A stretch of DNA of 64,000 nucleotides, taken from contig JADGJC010000172.1 in assembly GCA_027596075.1 (NCBI GenBank), positions 20,207 through 84,206 of the forward strand. The letters run 5' to 3'. Shown here piece after piece: positions 11,979-23,874 of this stretch; position 1 is the first letter of the stretch, and each line of letters opens with the position of its first letter. The notes under the pieces were generated by a model. The model was not told the DNA's origin. It made no database searches and was given only the letters and a program-made list of their open reading frames with translations. The stretch comes from Rhizophlyctis rosea (Eukaryota > Chytridiomycota > Chytridiomycetes > Rhizophlyctidales > Rhizophlyctidaceae). The position numbers and the translations under genes are program-made.

Positions 11979-13343
11979 ATGGTCTGCATCTGCCCAGGTG
12001 GACGACGCTGTCGCTGCCAGCCGCCTTTCAACACTCCCAAGAAGGACGGCGCAAAGCAGACCACGACGCGCAAACCTCGCAAGAAGCCCACACCAACACC
12101 GTCATCCACCATGCCAGAAAACACCGACAACAATGCACACTCCACGGCGCCGCGGAAAGGGTCCATCTCTGGCGGCAGTACAAAATCAACGCCACCAGGG
12201 GTCGGTGGAATCCAACGCATGGTTTGGTCGGATGTATCTTTTGATAAGGAAGGAAAGCCAGCTATGGTAGAGTCATACTATCTACTTGATGACAAGGGAA
12301 ACGTAGCTGGATTCGGTAGTGGCAAGTGGTCAACGCCAAATGATCCTACGGGAGAAGGCAACAACAACGGCAACCAAAGGGAAGATGAAGCGAACAACCG
12401 GGCGCCGCGTTGGAATGACCGAGGACAAGCACAAATGGGTCGCCCTCCCATGCCTGGACCCGATGGAATCCTTCGCAACGCTCCTCCTCCACGATCTCCC
12501 GAACCGCACTACAGCCTCAGCGCATCTCCTCATCGTCGGCGCAGCAGCATCGCACCGCAACAGCAAATGGGTGATGACTACTACGACACACATAACTCAT
12601 CATACAACTACCAACAATCACAACAACAACAGCAACAGCAACAACGTCGCCTCCCGCCCGCAGCAGATCCGACCCCGTCATCCCGACCAGCCAACAACCG
12701 CTACCGCCCCTACCCAGCACCAACCACCCGCCGGAGCCAATCACCCCCGTACCAATCCGACGCTCCCCGTCCCCTCCCTTCCATCGCCTCCCTCATCCCC
12801 CGCGAGCGCCCCACCTACCAAACCCGCAAACCAACACCCCAATCCTCCCACATGGATTACCCCGAAGCCCCCCTAAACCCAACACAAATGACACCACCAC
12901 CCTACCCGCGTCGTCCAACATCCGCATCCCCCATGGTCCCATACGGCGAAGCCCAAACCTCACCGTCAATGGGATCATACCACGACCGATACGACGACAA
13001 CGGGACTTACGCTCACCAACAATCCACCTCCAACACCAGCGGCACCAACTACCCAACACACAACTACCCAACACACCACCAACCCCCCTCCCCACCGCCC
13101 TCTTCAATATCCACACTCGCCTCCGTGTCGTCATCAACAGCCGCGACACAACGTCCCCCACAAGCACCATCGAACAACTCGCAAGCACCGTTCCAGCCAC
13201 CTTCGTCCAATGTGATGGCTATGCAGAGGGATTTAGCGGATCTACGAGGCAGGATTCGGAATGTGGAGGAAGATTTGCGAGTATTACGGGGCGTTGCGGA
13301 ACGGTTAGAGAGGGCTATTGAGGGGTATGGTGGGAGGGGGTAG
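11979..13343 (+). CDS. Hypothetical P/Q/S-rich protein with C-terminal coiled coil
   Basis: A single exon of 454 codons from ATG 11979. I do not recognise the family. The N-terminus has a CxC cluster (CICPGGRRCRC) and a basic Lys/Arg patch. One short ordered-looking segment lies near residues 80-120 (MVWSDVSFDKEGKPAMVESYYLLDDKG). Most of the rest is Pro/Ser/Gln/Asn-rich and predicted disordered, with a polyglutamine run from CAA/CAG codons near 12612-12645. The last 40 residues form an amphipathic helix (MQRDLADLRGRIRNVEEDLRVLRGV), a likely dimerising coiled coil. Codons are strongly C-ending, as in other real genes here. A scaffold or RNA-associated role is possible, but nothing shows it. 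Confidence 0.8.
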   Translation: MVCICPGGRRCRCQPPFNTPKKDGAKQTTTRKPRKKPTPTPSSTMPENTDNNAHSTAPRKGSISGGSTKSTPPGVGGIQRMVWSDVSFDKEGKPAMVESYYLLDDKGNVAGFGSGKWSTPNDPTGEGNNNGNQREDEANNRAPRWNDRGQAQMGRPPMPGPDGILRNAPPPRSPEPHYSLSASPHRRRSSIAPQQQMGDDYYDTHNSSYNYQQSQQQQQQQQRRLPPAADPTPSSRPANNRYRPYPAPTTRRSQSPPYQSDAPRPLPSIASLIPRERPTYQTRKPTPQSSHMDYPEAPLNPTQMTPPPYPRRPTSASPMVPYGEAQTSPSMGSYHDRYDDNGTYAHQQSTSNTSGTNYPTHNYPTHHQPPSPPPSSISTLASVSSSTAATQRPPQAPSNNSQAPFQPPSSNVMAMQRDLADLRGRIRNVEEDLRVLRGVAERLERAIEGYGGRG

Positions 13344-15781
13344 CGGTAGTGTAGCGTCTTTCAGCAAGTGTATGGTGATAATGGTTGTAAATACTTGTCT
13401 TTGCAATAATACCCAGAATGAGGATTGCGAATGATGTTCCATAATATGCTTTGTCTTAAGTGTCTTTCGTTGACTGGGTAACACTCGAGTTAGTCTTGTA
13501 CATTACAACTTTCAGGCAGTCAATGTACCATCGATATGCATTCAGACCAATCATATTCCGACACATGACGCTCAACCAAGAATCCGGGATGTCTCTGCTC
13601 TAGGAATCATAGAAGTGACGCGCAATCTTTTTGCGTGCTTCCGCCTTGGCCAAACATCGCCCGCTCCGGCACTCTCCATCGCCATCTATCAAGTCATTCA
13701 AGTTCAAGTTTGTTCAAACTTCCCAATGATCCGATCTCAATAAGAAGTCATATCTTTGGCCAATGCATGAAGTGCAAATTAGTTTTTTTGCGGCCGTTGA
13801 CCAGTTTAGATGACCCGTCTTCATTGCAGAAACAGATACCTGTCATTTGCACCAGCACGGTCTTCATTTGATCGCGGTTTGCAGCTGTGCAGGATGCAGA
13901 TATTTGGAGGCCCACCGAAGCTCACGCAGCTTTGGCAAGGGGTACCCACTGTGTATGAGGACTCTCTCTTTTTGTGTTTTCATTCGGGTCATAGCATGAG
14001 GAATCTCATATTCGCTTTTGTAGTGACTTCGATTACCCTATCCCTTGTCCCATTTCGGATCGCGCTGAATTCTTCAAAACCTCAGAGTTCTTTTATCTTC
14101 ACCTAAGGAACGATTCCATACATTGGTGCTACTTCATTCTGATCAATCTTTTTGTGCGTTTCTAAGCTCTCGCATACTTCCCTAAAACTTGCACACTCGC
14201 CACGGCCGCATGTGGTACTTTGAAACTCTATTCAATTCAGTTGAGGTTCCACCATCCGCCGAAATTCGAACATGCCAATGGCATCATGCTCTGTCAATCT
14301 ATTGTTTTTTCCCACCATATGATTCATATGGCTGCATCACAAAGGACAGCATGCGATGCATGTCATTCCCACTATCGACATGTCCGCTGCAATGGCATTA
14401 TGCCCGTCACTCACATCAGAACTCCTTCAGCATAAAGCAATCGTCTGGCTCGCAAATGACAGGACGTCACAAGCTAAAAACGATTCTTTCCCTCTGAATT
14501 CTCCACTTACGTATCGAAGTTGCCTTTCCAAAGGTCTGGTAACCGCGAGGAATAAGATTACACCCTGAACGACGTACGAGTCGCTGATGACGCAAATGTC
14601 ATAACGCTTCGCGTTCAATCAAAAACCGTGGACGTCATTGAAATCCTTCCATATGGACTATATGATATGGCCTTCTGGATCGAAACACGAGACCCGTCTT
14701 CTTTTTGTGCGCTGTTCAAGATTTGGTAACTTGCTACTTGCCATTACCCAGCCTTTCTGTCTAATCGAGATATCGTTGACGTACGATATCTAAATTAGAC
14801 ACAGAAGAAGTCTGAAAAAGAGGGCAAAGGTGCAAGTTCGCTGTGCACATCTTCTTGTGGTTAGCATGCCAAATCTCTACCGACCATCGAATTGCTATAA
14901 GGTATAGAAAAGTTTGCGAGGTCACCTGCGCACGCTACTAGATCTTCTCCTGCCCCTCTGACGTCCTCCATGCGCCTGGCCAACTCTGCAAGTCCATTGA
15001 ACGCATCCTCATATTAGGCTTAGTGATCTCAGATCAGATTCATACTGAGTGTCGCATTGAGATATGCTGCGTTTCTTGCAATGGCAACACCATCTGCGGA
15101 AGACATCAGATCGGTAATGGCCCTGCAGCATGGCGTTTGCCCCTTGCCTTTCTGATAGGAACTCATTTCAATGTTTCACCACAATGCGTCATCCTTTATC
15201 GTCATGTCGTTGAGTTTCGCTTATTCGACACCCTGAAACTGCTGGAATTCAACCGTCACGAACAATACTTCGGCCCTTCCAAAACGAACACTTTCTCTTC
15301 ATCTTTTTTGGTGATGCATCAATGGGAAAATTGGGACGAATGATCTCACCTCCAACCGATACCGAATATTCTCTGGACATTAAACTCATCACCGCGGATG
15401 TGCATTCGTCTATATCCTCTCCATCAGCTCCGTTTTTTGGTCTCTTTTTTGCCCAATGTTCTTTCCTAGGCTTGCAAAATTTGGTGGTAATAAAAGGAAG
15501 AGAAGCTTTGGTTCATTGTTGTGGGCTTTCAAGCGCTTGCTCTCCGAGCCTGTGCTTACGTTGATGCTGGAATGGACCCTGACGTTGTGCAAGCCCCCTC
15601 ATTCAGAAACTTCTCTGACCCCGGAACCGACCTTACTAACCTTGTATTTGCATTTTTATTGTTGTTTTCCCCTCCCCGGTCCCCACAAGCGTCCTGTTCC
15701 CCAATCATCGTTTACCGCGCCAACCAAGGATAATCAAACTGTCTCTGATCTACCGACTGACTGTTCCATCACCGTTTGAAG
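13344..15781. other. Intergenic, no supported gene
   Basis: Pyrimidine-rich, near-neutral sequence with short plus-strand frames that carry no recognisable motif. It contains the long inverted repeat at 14758-14801. The last 100 nt before 15782 are C-rich and probably hold the F-box gene's promoter and 5' UTR. Confidence 0.55.
14758..14801. repeat. 44-nt inverted repeat (hairpin)
   Basis: Outer arms TGTCTAAT/ATTAGACA pair over 8 bp and inner arms AGATATCGT/ACGATATCT over 9 bp. They are separated by one 2x2 mismatch and close on the 6-nt loop TGACGT. Flanking TTCTG and CAGAA extend the pairing past a small bulge. It could be a MITE remnant, a regulatory hairpin or a dyad site. Confidence 0.85.
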
Positions 15782-16686
15782 ATGACAGCCGCACCTACTA
15801 CACCCATCCTCCCGCCTTCCTTCTCCCCTTTCACCATCCTGGACGATGACGTCCTTCTTGCTCTATTTGAATTCGTTCCCTTATCCGACATCCACCAGCT
15901 ATCCCTCACATGCCATCGCCTCCACATCACTCTCCGCAAACCTAAAACAGTCATGGCACTTTTCCGCGCCGCCTCTATCCATCCACTTGCCTCCCTAACC
16001 CACTTCCCAGGCTGGGCCCTGTACCGCAGCATCTTAGACCCAGTACCAGATACCACTCGTCCCCCTAGACTCTATTATGATCTCGCAATATCAAAGTTCC
16101 GAGTCTACCGGAATCGTCCACAACTGTTGGCTGCCGCGCTAAGAGTTTTGGCCAGTGGTGTAGATTGGTACCCACACATGCAACACGAGGTAGAAGAAAT
16201 GTTTCAAGAATTCTCTGGGTCAGAATTTGTTGAAGATCTTGAAATGTCTGTGGGAATGTTGGCACGGCAATCCATTTCCTCTCAGAAGATGATGAACCGT
16301 ACAAGAGCTGGCTGGATGAGGAGGATTTTCCTATTAGTGAATATTGCAAATATATGCAGCGGCGGGAGGAACGGGGGCGCACGGACTTAGTCTGGCGGGA
16401 GAAACGTGGGCGCATTGATTTAGAGGAAGAGTTGTTGGTGCTGAAGCATCCGCGTGTCAGGGAGAAACTGAAACTTTGCGATCTTTTTCCACGAGTTGCC
16501 GCCCACCTCCTCCATCCCGAATCGTTCCAAAACCTGCTTGATCTATATAGCCTTGCGTCTCCAGCACAGCAACGGCATTTGAAGCATTTCCTGAATGGTC
16601 TTTACCGTAGCTCGCAAGAAGTAGCTCTGAGGGAAGCTATCGAGAGTTTCAGGGCTAGGGTGAATGAGAAGGTCGGGTACTATTGA
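15782..16686 (+). CDS. F-box protein, reading frame changes near 16.25 kb
   Basis: Probable SCF adaptor. The ATG at 15782 opens a frame with an F-box at about residues 15-55 (ILDDDVLLALFEFVPLSDIHQ...LTCHRLHI). This frame reads well to about 16243. From about 16262 the coding signal is in another frame (HFLSEDDEPYKSWLDEEDFP) and runs to the stop at 16686. A good acceptor (CCATTTCCTCTCAG, ending 16285) lies between the two parts. The best-looking donor (GTCAGA, 16219) would give an intron whose length does not restore frame; donors at 16155 and 16158 restore frame but are poor. So this is a poorly marked intron or a one-base indel (real or assembly). No domain is recognised after the F-box. Confidence 0.65.
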
Positions 16687-17418
16687 AATACACAACGGCG
16701 GTGAAAATTCATTACTGGCATATATTTCATTTTTGTGCTTACAAGTAACAATGCGCCGTGTCAGATCGTGGCCAATGAACAGCGATGGTCTTAAGTAGGC
16801 TCAGTTAGTCAACTTCCGCATAGGCAGTCGGTACTTCTCATTTGATTTACGCATGCTGCCCACCTGCCTTGCCCACGGAGTAAAAAGGAGAAGCCATATC
16901 TCACAAAGTCGGTATTGCTCGCGGATGGGTAATGTTGGAATAGGACATAATAGGGTTAGCCTGAATTGCACCTTTGTACCTTATCGAGCTTTGCGGTCAG
17001 CTGAACTGAACATATTCTCTGCGCGGAACTGTGCCTGATATGTACTGAGAGGTTAGGAAAATGAGACAGTTACCACACTGGAAACCAACATCTTGACCAT
17101 AAACGTTATTTGTTCTTGCCGCTCTTTCTCATAGGTTGGAATATGTACCCGATGGCAGCACCATTTCAGCTTGTTGTGCAGACTGGAAGACCAGCTCGCA
17201 TGCCCGTTGCACAATAAGACCTTCCCACTCAGCACACAGCTTTCGATTCTGCATTTCAAACCCATTTTGGAGCCTCAATCCAAGGAATTGTCCAAGCGAA
17301 CCCTCAATATGGGTATTCCGAACTCCAAAAAAGCAACAAGCCCTGGGACTGATGTATGGGGCATGCATTATATTGCTTGTCGCATCTGTAATTTTGTATT
17401 CCCGAAAACTCCTCATCT
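16687..17418. other. Intergenic, no supported gene
   Basis: A 730-nt spacer between the F-box gene and the tRNA. I see only short overlapping frames and no repeat or motif. Confidence 0.6.
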
Positions 17419-17501
17419 GGTCAGATGGCCGAGTTGGTCTAAGGCGTCAGGTTAAGGCCCTGATCTCTTCGGAGGCGTGGGTTCAAATCCCACTCTGATC
17501 A
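17419..17501 (+). tRNA. tRNA-Leu (anticodon AAG)
   Basis: Acceptor GGTCAGA pairs with TCTGATC (one G-T). The A box is TGGCCGAGTTGG (17426-17437) and the B box GGTTCAAATCC (17480-17490). Anticodon stem TCAGG/CCTGA closes the loop TTAAGGC, giving AAG at positions 34-36. The long variable arm (about TCTCTTCGGAGGCG) is the class II arm expected for leucine. No intron; the discriminator is A; TTTT follows at 17502 as a Pol III terminator. Confidence 0.95.
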
Positions 17502-20500
17502 TTTTGCAGAGTTCAAAATGATGAACCTTCGACCGAGGGCCTGTTTTCCGGACATGAAATTTTTTATCAGTCCAGTTTTTGATCCGCCAATGACGGTGCG
17601 GTGGCACTGTCGACCGGGCCAAGTGGCTTGTACTCACGGAGCGCCACATTGGTGAGTCGTTCACCAAAACACAGGTTTCGAATCTTACCATCAATGGAAA
17701 GAGCCCAAGCGAATCCATGCAAGCAACAGCTGATGGTTGTTATTTGTATGTTCATTGAAAGGGATCTGGTCTGATTGACAGCGGGAAAGAAATGGTATCG
17801 GGCATCACGAGGGAAAAATAATTAAGCCGGACGGGCCATGGATTGAACAATGAAGCTGCAACCTGAGCTATTCCCATTGACGCGTTCATGGCAGAAACCA
17901 CAGCAACATCATGACTACATTCATTGAGGTATGCTTGAGATTCAAGAAAGCATCTGCTCAATAAAATCAGAGCCAACGATGAAGTCAAAACCGCTGCAGG
18001 CTGCGGCCTTTCCCGAACACTCGAATGCATTTGCCTCCTACCAAAAAAAAAAAAGACTTTGCCTGATCGAGAAGACATGGAAACATGAAGTCAGGTTGTG
18101 CTGCCTCCCTTGTTCGTGAATGGCGTTGGCTAACCGGTTGCTATGCAGGCACCTCTGATGCTTGAACCATTTCCAGCTGTGTGTGTTCTTCCAACAGTTG
18201 CTCAATCACTTGCGACTGGGCGAGGGGAGAACCTGAACAAAGCGCGCCCATGAGTACCATCACACAGAAAAGATGCAAGAAGTTAACGCGACACAATGGA
18301 AGCTTGATGTCAAGACACGGATGGCAGACATTGGCAGTGACTAATCTCATCGTCAAAAACGGATTTCAATGCATTGAGAGCAGAACAGCTCGAGCAAGTG
18401 CCCGCTACCAACTAAATCAATTCCACATCGGCGAAGCATTAGCGTTCCCCTCTATCACATGCCAAATGAGGTTGAAGCCTCAAATGGTAACATGCGGCGC
18501 TCTTTCGTCAGTTTCGTCGTTCTCGCCCATATCGTGTTTTGTACGCACGAGCAAAAAGTCTGAGCAACATTCAGCGAGAAAAACAGTAGCCTCTGGGTCC
18601 TGGTATGAGATAAGGTTTACGGATGAGCGGACAGAATTCATGCAAGTATCTATAGGTATGTCACGTATGATCATTTTGAATGGAAGTCACAAAACTCGAC
18701 AGCAACAGATGCGCCCATTGGCGCCTGCATTTGCTTGCATTCTCAACATTGGACAATGCTCAGCAACTGCACAGCACAAACTTGCTGTCCCACACAGTTT
18801 ATATTTATCTCCAGCGGAGGACTGGCGGATATGTTTGATTCATACCCATTTGGGATTGTCAACTGGATGCAAGGAATGTGCGCCAGCAGGCATCCGCCGG
18901 TTAGATTTGGTGAACATTTTTCAAACAAGGACTGCCGGTCATGGAAGTAGTTTAAGCCAATAGAGAAGGAAAGAATTGCCAAACTCAATGTGGAAGTTGT
19001 GCAATATATGACCAGTCAGGTAAAACAATCGTTGGAAGAAGGCAGCAAGTCAATCACCGCATGGCAGCCGAAACGGAGAATTACCTATTGTTCAATCCAG
19101 TCTGTGCGAGTCGCACTGCCGTTGGATGGCAATATGGGCTCAAGCTCCATCCAGAGTTTGGAGAATGCCTGATGCAAATCAACCGTCTTCAGATTCGAAT
19201 TGCTATGGTGAAGCACCTTTTGAATGATGTAATTGGACAAGAGCTTTTTGAGCGGCCGGTGGAAGATATCCCAGAGAGGTACATCGGGTTCTTGTCAGGA
19301 AAGAAAAAGAAACGGAGATGGAGAAGATCCATGAAAGACCGCAGCCGCCGTGTTCTATATAGGCGAGTCCACGGGACTTCTTGCCAGCGCACAACGATAA
19401 TGCAGCACGGAAGTCAGGCAAAACCGTTACCAAAGGTAAGCAACCAGAGGCAGCGAAAAGTGTTACACGCGACCAACTCCCGCTCTTCAATGGGTTTGCA
19501 AAGGGTGAACTAAAGTCCAGTGGAAAATTGAGATTCTCGGACCATGTCGGAACTTATATGTTACTAAGTATATTCCACAAGACGTATTGACCCATCCACA
19601 TCTATCCCCCTTAAGACTATGTCTTACTACCAGCGATGTGATAGAATGGATATCATGGTACCGACAAGATGAAAAAAAAACAAGGAGCATGACCGCAACA
19701 GCCCAGAACACCCCCCAGCTGTAATCTCAGGTCAGATGATAGATGATAATCTACGAAGTTCTGAACATTTAGTCAGGCATCCTTACCTGATTTCACGTTA
19801 TTGGCCTGTTCGACTCAAGTGAGAAGTGTGAAAGATCGATTGGGTCCAGTTGAGCAATCAGGAAAAACAAATTGAAGATTTGGTCAAGTACGCAAACGAC
19901 AACAACACGAGTACGAACCTGCTGTGCCGCCCAAACTGGACGAATATGTAAGGAGGGATGCAGAGCAGAAAGATGAATACTTGGTCCACTGATCATTCAC
20001 TTCGTACCGTCATCCGGCCCTGCGACAACATAATGATAAACGTCGGTTGCTCCCGAAGCTGCAAAAAAGGGAGAAGTTGAGCGCAGTGTGGGCATAGACC
20101 TGAGGTTGAGGTCGGCAAGTCATTGAGCAATACATTGTTTAACAAACGGCTCAAATGTTTGACCATGGCTTAGTTGCCACATCCGCACAGTCCGCACGGT
20201 GATTCCTATTATTCGATGAAGCGGGTGGTACTCCTCAGGAAGCACGCCAAATCAAACCTCACGAAAAACGTGAGCTGACAAAAGAAACAGTCTCAGAAAG
20301 TTCACAAGTGCAATACGATCTTGTCTCCTGCACGAGAACTCAAAATGACTGCGTAGAATGAAATACTCAGAAAACTCATGGGCCCAAATGACAATAATGT
20401 TGCGCGGATGGCAACAACAGATCCCGTCTGATGCAACTGCTTTGCTTCCAATACTAATGTACATTCCAAACAACAAGAAGTTCCTCGTATACGCGTATTA

Positions 20501-23500
20501 CATTCTGCCCTTTAAGTATTGATGCGCACTCATATTCTCCCTGAGCACACATACCGCGCGCACAAAAAATGAGACAGCCTAAATGGTGGGCACGGGATTC
20601 AGTGTCATCACCTACGACGGGCGGTAGCGAATGCAGCATCTCCTTTCTTGACTTTGGACACTTTGACAATCATGAATTATCTGAATCACCAGTTCAAAGG
20701 GAGGTCAAAAAAGATTCACGGGCTTGCCATTTACGAGTACCGATACGATCCCTTCCCTGCGCTAAAAGCGGTCCACACAAGGCTGACAACTGCTTTGCAA
20801 TTGCCCCGCAGGTAGTTGATATTAAGTCGCTGCCAACCTACTCTTTAATGAAAGCACGCACTTGCGTGCCTAAATAGAAGATATACAAGCTCAATCATTT
20901 GACCTGCCTTCTGCCGCAAAGCTGGCCCACTACGATGATCGCGCGTGCAATAGTTTGCAATCGGTCGGGCGCGTAGGACTACGTTCCCGTCTCTAAGGAA
21001 CTGGCAAGCGGATTATCATTTTTTCGATTACCCCTTCTCCGGAAGTCAGATACACAATCGAAAAAACAGCATACGACCCTCCTGAAACCGTCTCTGAAAA
21101 GCGGGACAATACTTTCCAAGCCAGCATCGAAACGAATGTCCAACGTCAACCGCCACTCCCATCCACACAGCTACATGAAAAAAAATAAAACATTGGGCAA
21201 CCTCACCAACACAAGATCGGTGCTTCGAAACCCAAATTTCATTAACCTCCCTCATTCGATGCACACTTGATTTCGGTTTGTTGAGCGCGTCTAGAAGTTC
21301 TAGACAATCCCGAATTGCACGATATCAGCGGATGTGCACTGTAAGTCATTGTCCATCTCATACGCCAACATCTGAGTGGAAGTAGTAGAGGTTTTTGTTG
21401 CCTAGCCGCGATGAACAACCCAACCATACTAACAACAAGAATTGAAAATTGAATAACCGTCGAGCGCATGAAGTTAAATGATATTTACGATGGAGTTGAC
21501 AACACCTCCAAGACATACTCTCCATCCATATTGATTTCCACCTGTCCGTTCGATTATTTTTTTGACCCCCCATGTTAACATCCCTCGTTCCCCCACAGAG
21601 AGATGGAGGAAAATTTGCTGTCGCAACTTTTGCAATGACTGCAGTTACTTCGATCTTTCATGGGAGGTTCGGCTCCCTGATACTCCAGTTACTCCGAGCG
21701 GAATCCAATGCATTGGCCGACATTTTTCTTGAGGTTGGATGATGACTCTGATAAACTGCTGATCCTCCTCAGATCACCAACAGTCTGGGCAGAAGGTGTT
21801 GAAGACTTTGGTCCATCACATCAAATATAGGCAACATACACGATGTCATATACTTCAGCTGAAGGGGCATCCATTTTCATCATTCCAATGTAAGGCACAC
21901 ATAGTCATGAACTTGGACGGTAACGGGAACTAATACTGAATGACATTTAAAACGGGAAAAAGACAAAGTTTATTATTAGAAGGGCACGAGCCCAAAGTAT
22001 TTTCATATTCCTGCACAGCCACCACTGAGTGACGCCCACTCATGCGATTAAACTAAAAAAGGCAAAATGAAGCAAATTGGACACTCGACCAAACAGCTGA
22101 AAATAACTATTTACCCAATCAACGCATAAGCAACTACATGTGATAAATAAGCTATTCCCTTGGGTGTCGCCTGTGCTCCCACAACGGAGTCGGGGATACG
22201 GCTCAAGCCCGCTTGCTCTTTGCAATGACCTACTTGTCGATTGAAAAAAAACTGATAACACCGCTGTCGTGTGGTCGAAGTGTCTGCACAGGTCTGATAC
22301 CAACTTCCACAGGTGTCATTTTCTGCCTAAGATGAAACGGCTTATGACCAAGCACCTCAATGATAACTGTATACGTTGCTCAACGTAGTTGCCCAACAAC
22401 AAGAATGGGCCGGACGGTGACGAGTTTCGTCCGACTACTCTCATGAGCACGCAGCGGAAGAAGATATGGCGTTTCATATCTAGCGGAATACGTACGCCTT
22501 CGACGTCATGAAATTTCAACAGCACAAGCCATCAAAATCTGAGATAATCACGCCAAAAATCAATCCTCAAAGACACTTTATCGCCTGATGCTAATCGGAT
22601 GCTGGTCCGAGTCTCGCGGCCATTCCAACGTTTCCGTACACTGGTAAGTACTGACCTTGGGTGGATTTGGTCTTGTCATCGGATGATGACATACTCGAAA
22701 AGAAAGAGAAACTGCATTAGGGATGAAGAGTTTCACTAGTCTCGCAGAGTTTTTCATGCTGAACGACCCAAGCAACCCTCTTGACATTTCTTCGCCAGCA
22801 AAGAACAGCGGCGGATGTTGCGCCAAGAAGATTAATAATGGAAAGTCCATGTCCCAAAAGTCCCGTGGCACTCGTCAGGTCTAAATGCCTTTTGGTCATC
22901 TCCAGAGTTGGTATAATACGCAGCAAAATGCTTGCAAATTTCTACCCTCTCCTTGCATGAGGCTTAAACTGGATCAAGCCAGCAGAAAGGTGCGAAAAAG
23001 AGAACGCTGCACGATAGATCAATGCTTGGTGTGCTTCAGTAACTGCACATGCACTCTGCTCCAGTTCAAGGTATTCTCGCCATAATTATTAGGGGCAACT
23101 ACAAAGGAATTAATTTGGGCAGCACTTGTTTAACAGCATAGCAATTTATCTGTTGCATCGGGACTATATATTTCACGGGAGAATAGAACCCCTTTGATGG
23201 ACGGACGCACGCACATCATAGATAGGTCCAGTTATGATAGCAAGAAAACAGAAAATAGAGTAAGATGGGCATCAATGACTGCTCCTGCATGGCTTCACGT
23301 GCAATCGACCAAAAAACTTTTTGCGGATCGAGCTCGTGAACCTATGGCACGTACGATTCACGGTCCCATTCAATGGGCAATAGGCGTCACTGGTTGCAAG
23401 ACCCATTGGCAATGAGGAACATGTTGCCACCAGTTGATCCTTATCCTAAGTAGGAAATTGAGCAGAAGGTTTCCTATAGGAAGTGATTGGGAGGATGGGT

Positions 23501-23668
23501 GTTGTGGGCCTCGCGTTCTTGCCTTAACTTCTCGAGACGTTGTCTAGCGAAATAATGCCGCACGGATTTCCTCAACCTCCTTTTGTTTTGGTGTGGGGGG
23601 TAGGCTGCTTACCTCATCACTCCTCCTATTTAACCCATATTTGCTTTGATCACCCACAGAGTCTTGCG
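17502..23668. other. Long intergenic stretch, no firm gene
   Basis: About 6.2 kb. It includes one statistically long plus-strand frame (18249-18963, listed separately). On the minus strand between about 22.9 and 19.5 kb there are hydrophobic short frames and plausible GT...AG pairs, but no family is recognised and the frames conflict. No transposon ends or long repeats were seen. Confidence 0.5.
18249..18963 (+). CDS. Orphan open reading frame, uncertain
   Basis: Open from before 18181 with its first ATG at 18249, giving 237 residues. A stop-free run this long is unlikely by chance in neutral DNA, and that is the main support. Against it: the codon choice is unbiased, no domain or signal is visible, and the composition (many Ser, Cys, Arg, His) is what random DNA gives. 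The minus strand also has shorter open frames here. Treat it as a candidate only. Confidence 0.22.
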
Positions 23669-23675
23669 TGAGTCA
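23669..23675 (+). promoter_or_regulatory. Gcn4/CPC1-type site upstream of HIS4
   Basis: TGAGTCA, a perfect match to the fungal general amino-acid control element TGASTCA, about 200 nt upstream of the HIS4 ATG. In yeast and Neurospora, amino-acid biosynthetic genes carry this element (established). Its use here is inference from sequence and position. Confidence 0.65.
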
Positions 23676-23874
23676 CCTGCGTCATCCAAGGACATCCACC
23701 ACGCAGTTTTGAGGTGTGGCACCCAGCCACCCGCCACCGGGCCAAACTCGGTCTCGGTCTCTTTTGCCTTCCAAATTAGATTTTCCACTCTCACACAACA
23801 CTGTCTTGCTCTTTCCCACGCATACACCCTACATAGAGAGCTATCGCTACTCCTTTAGAACTCTCCCCATAACC

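Noticed and set aside
19790..20476. Minus-strand frame interrupted only by TGA codons, suggesting a recoded TGA
   Set aside because: Other frames of the same DNA look equally natural, no homolog is recognised, and the real genes nearby use normal stops including TGA.
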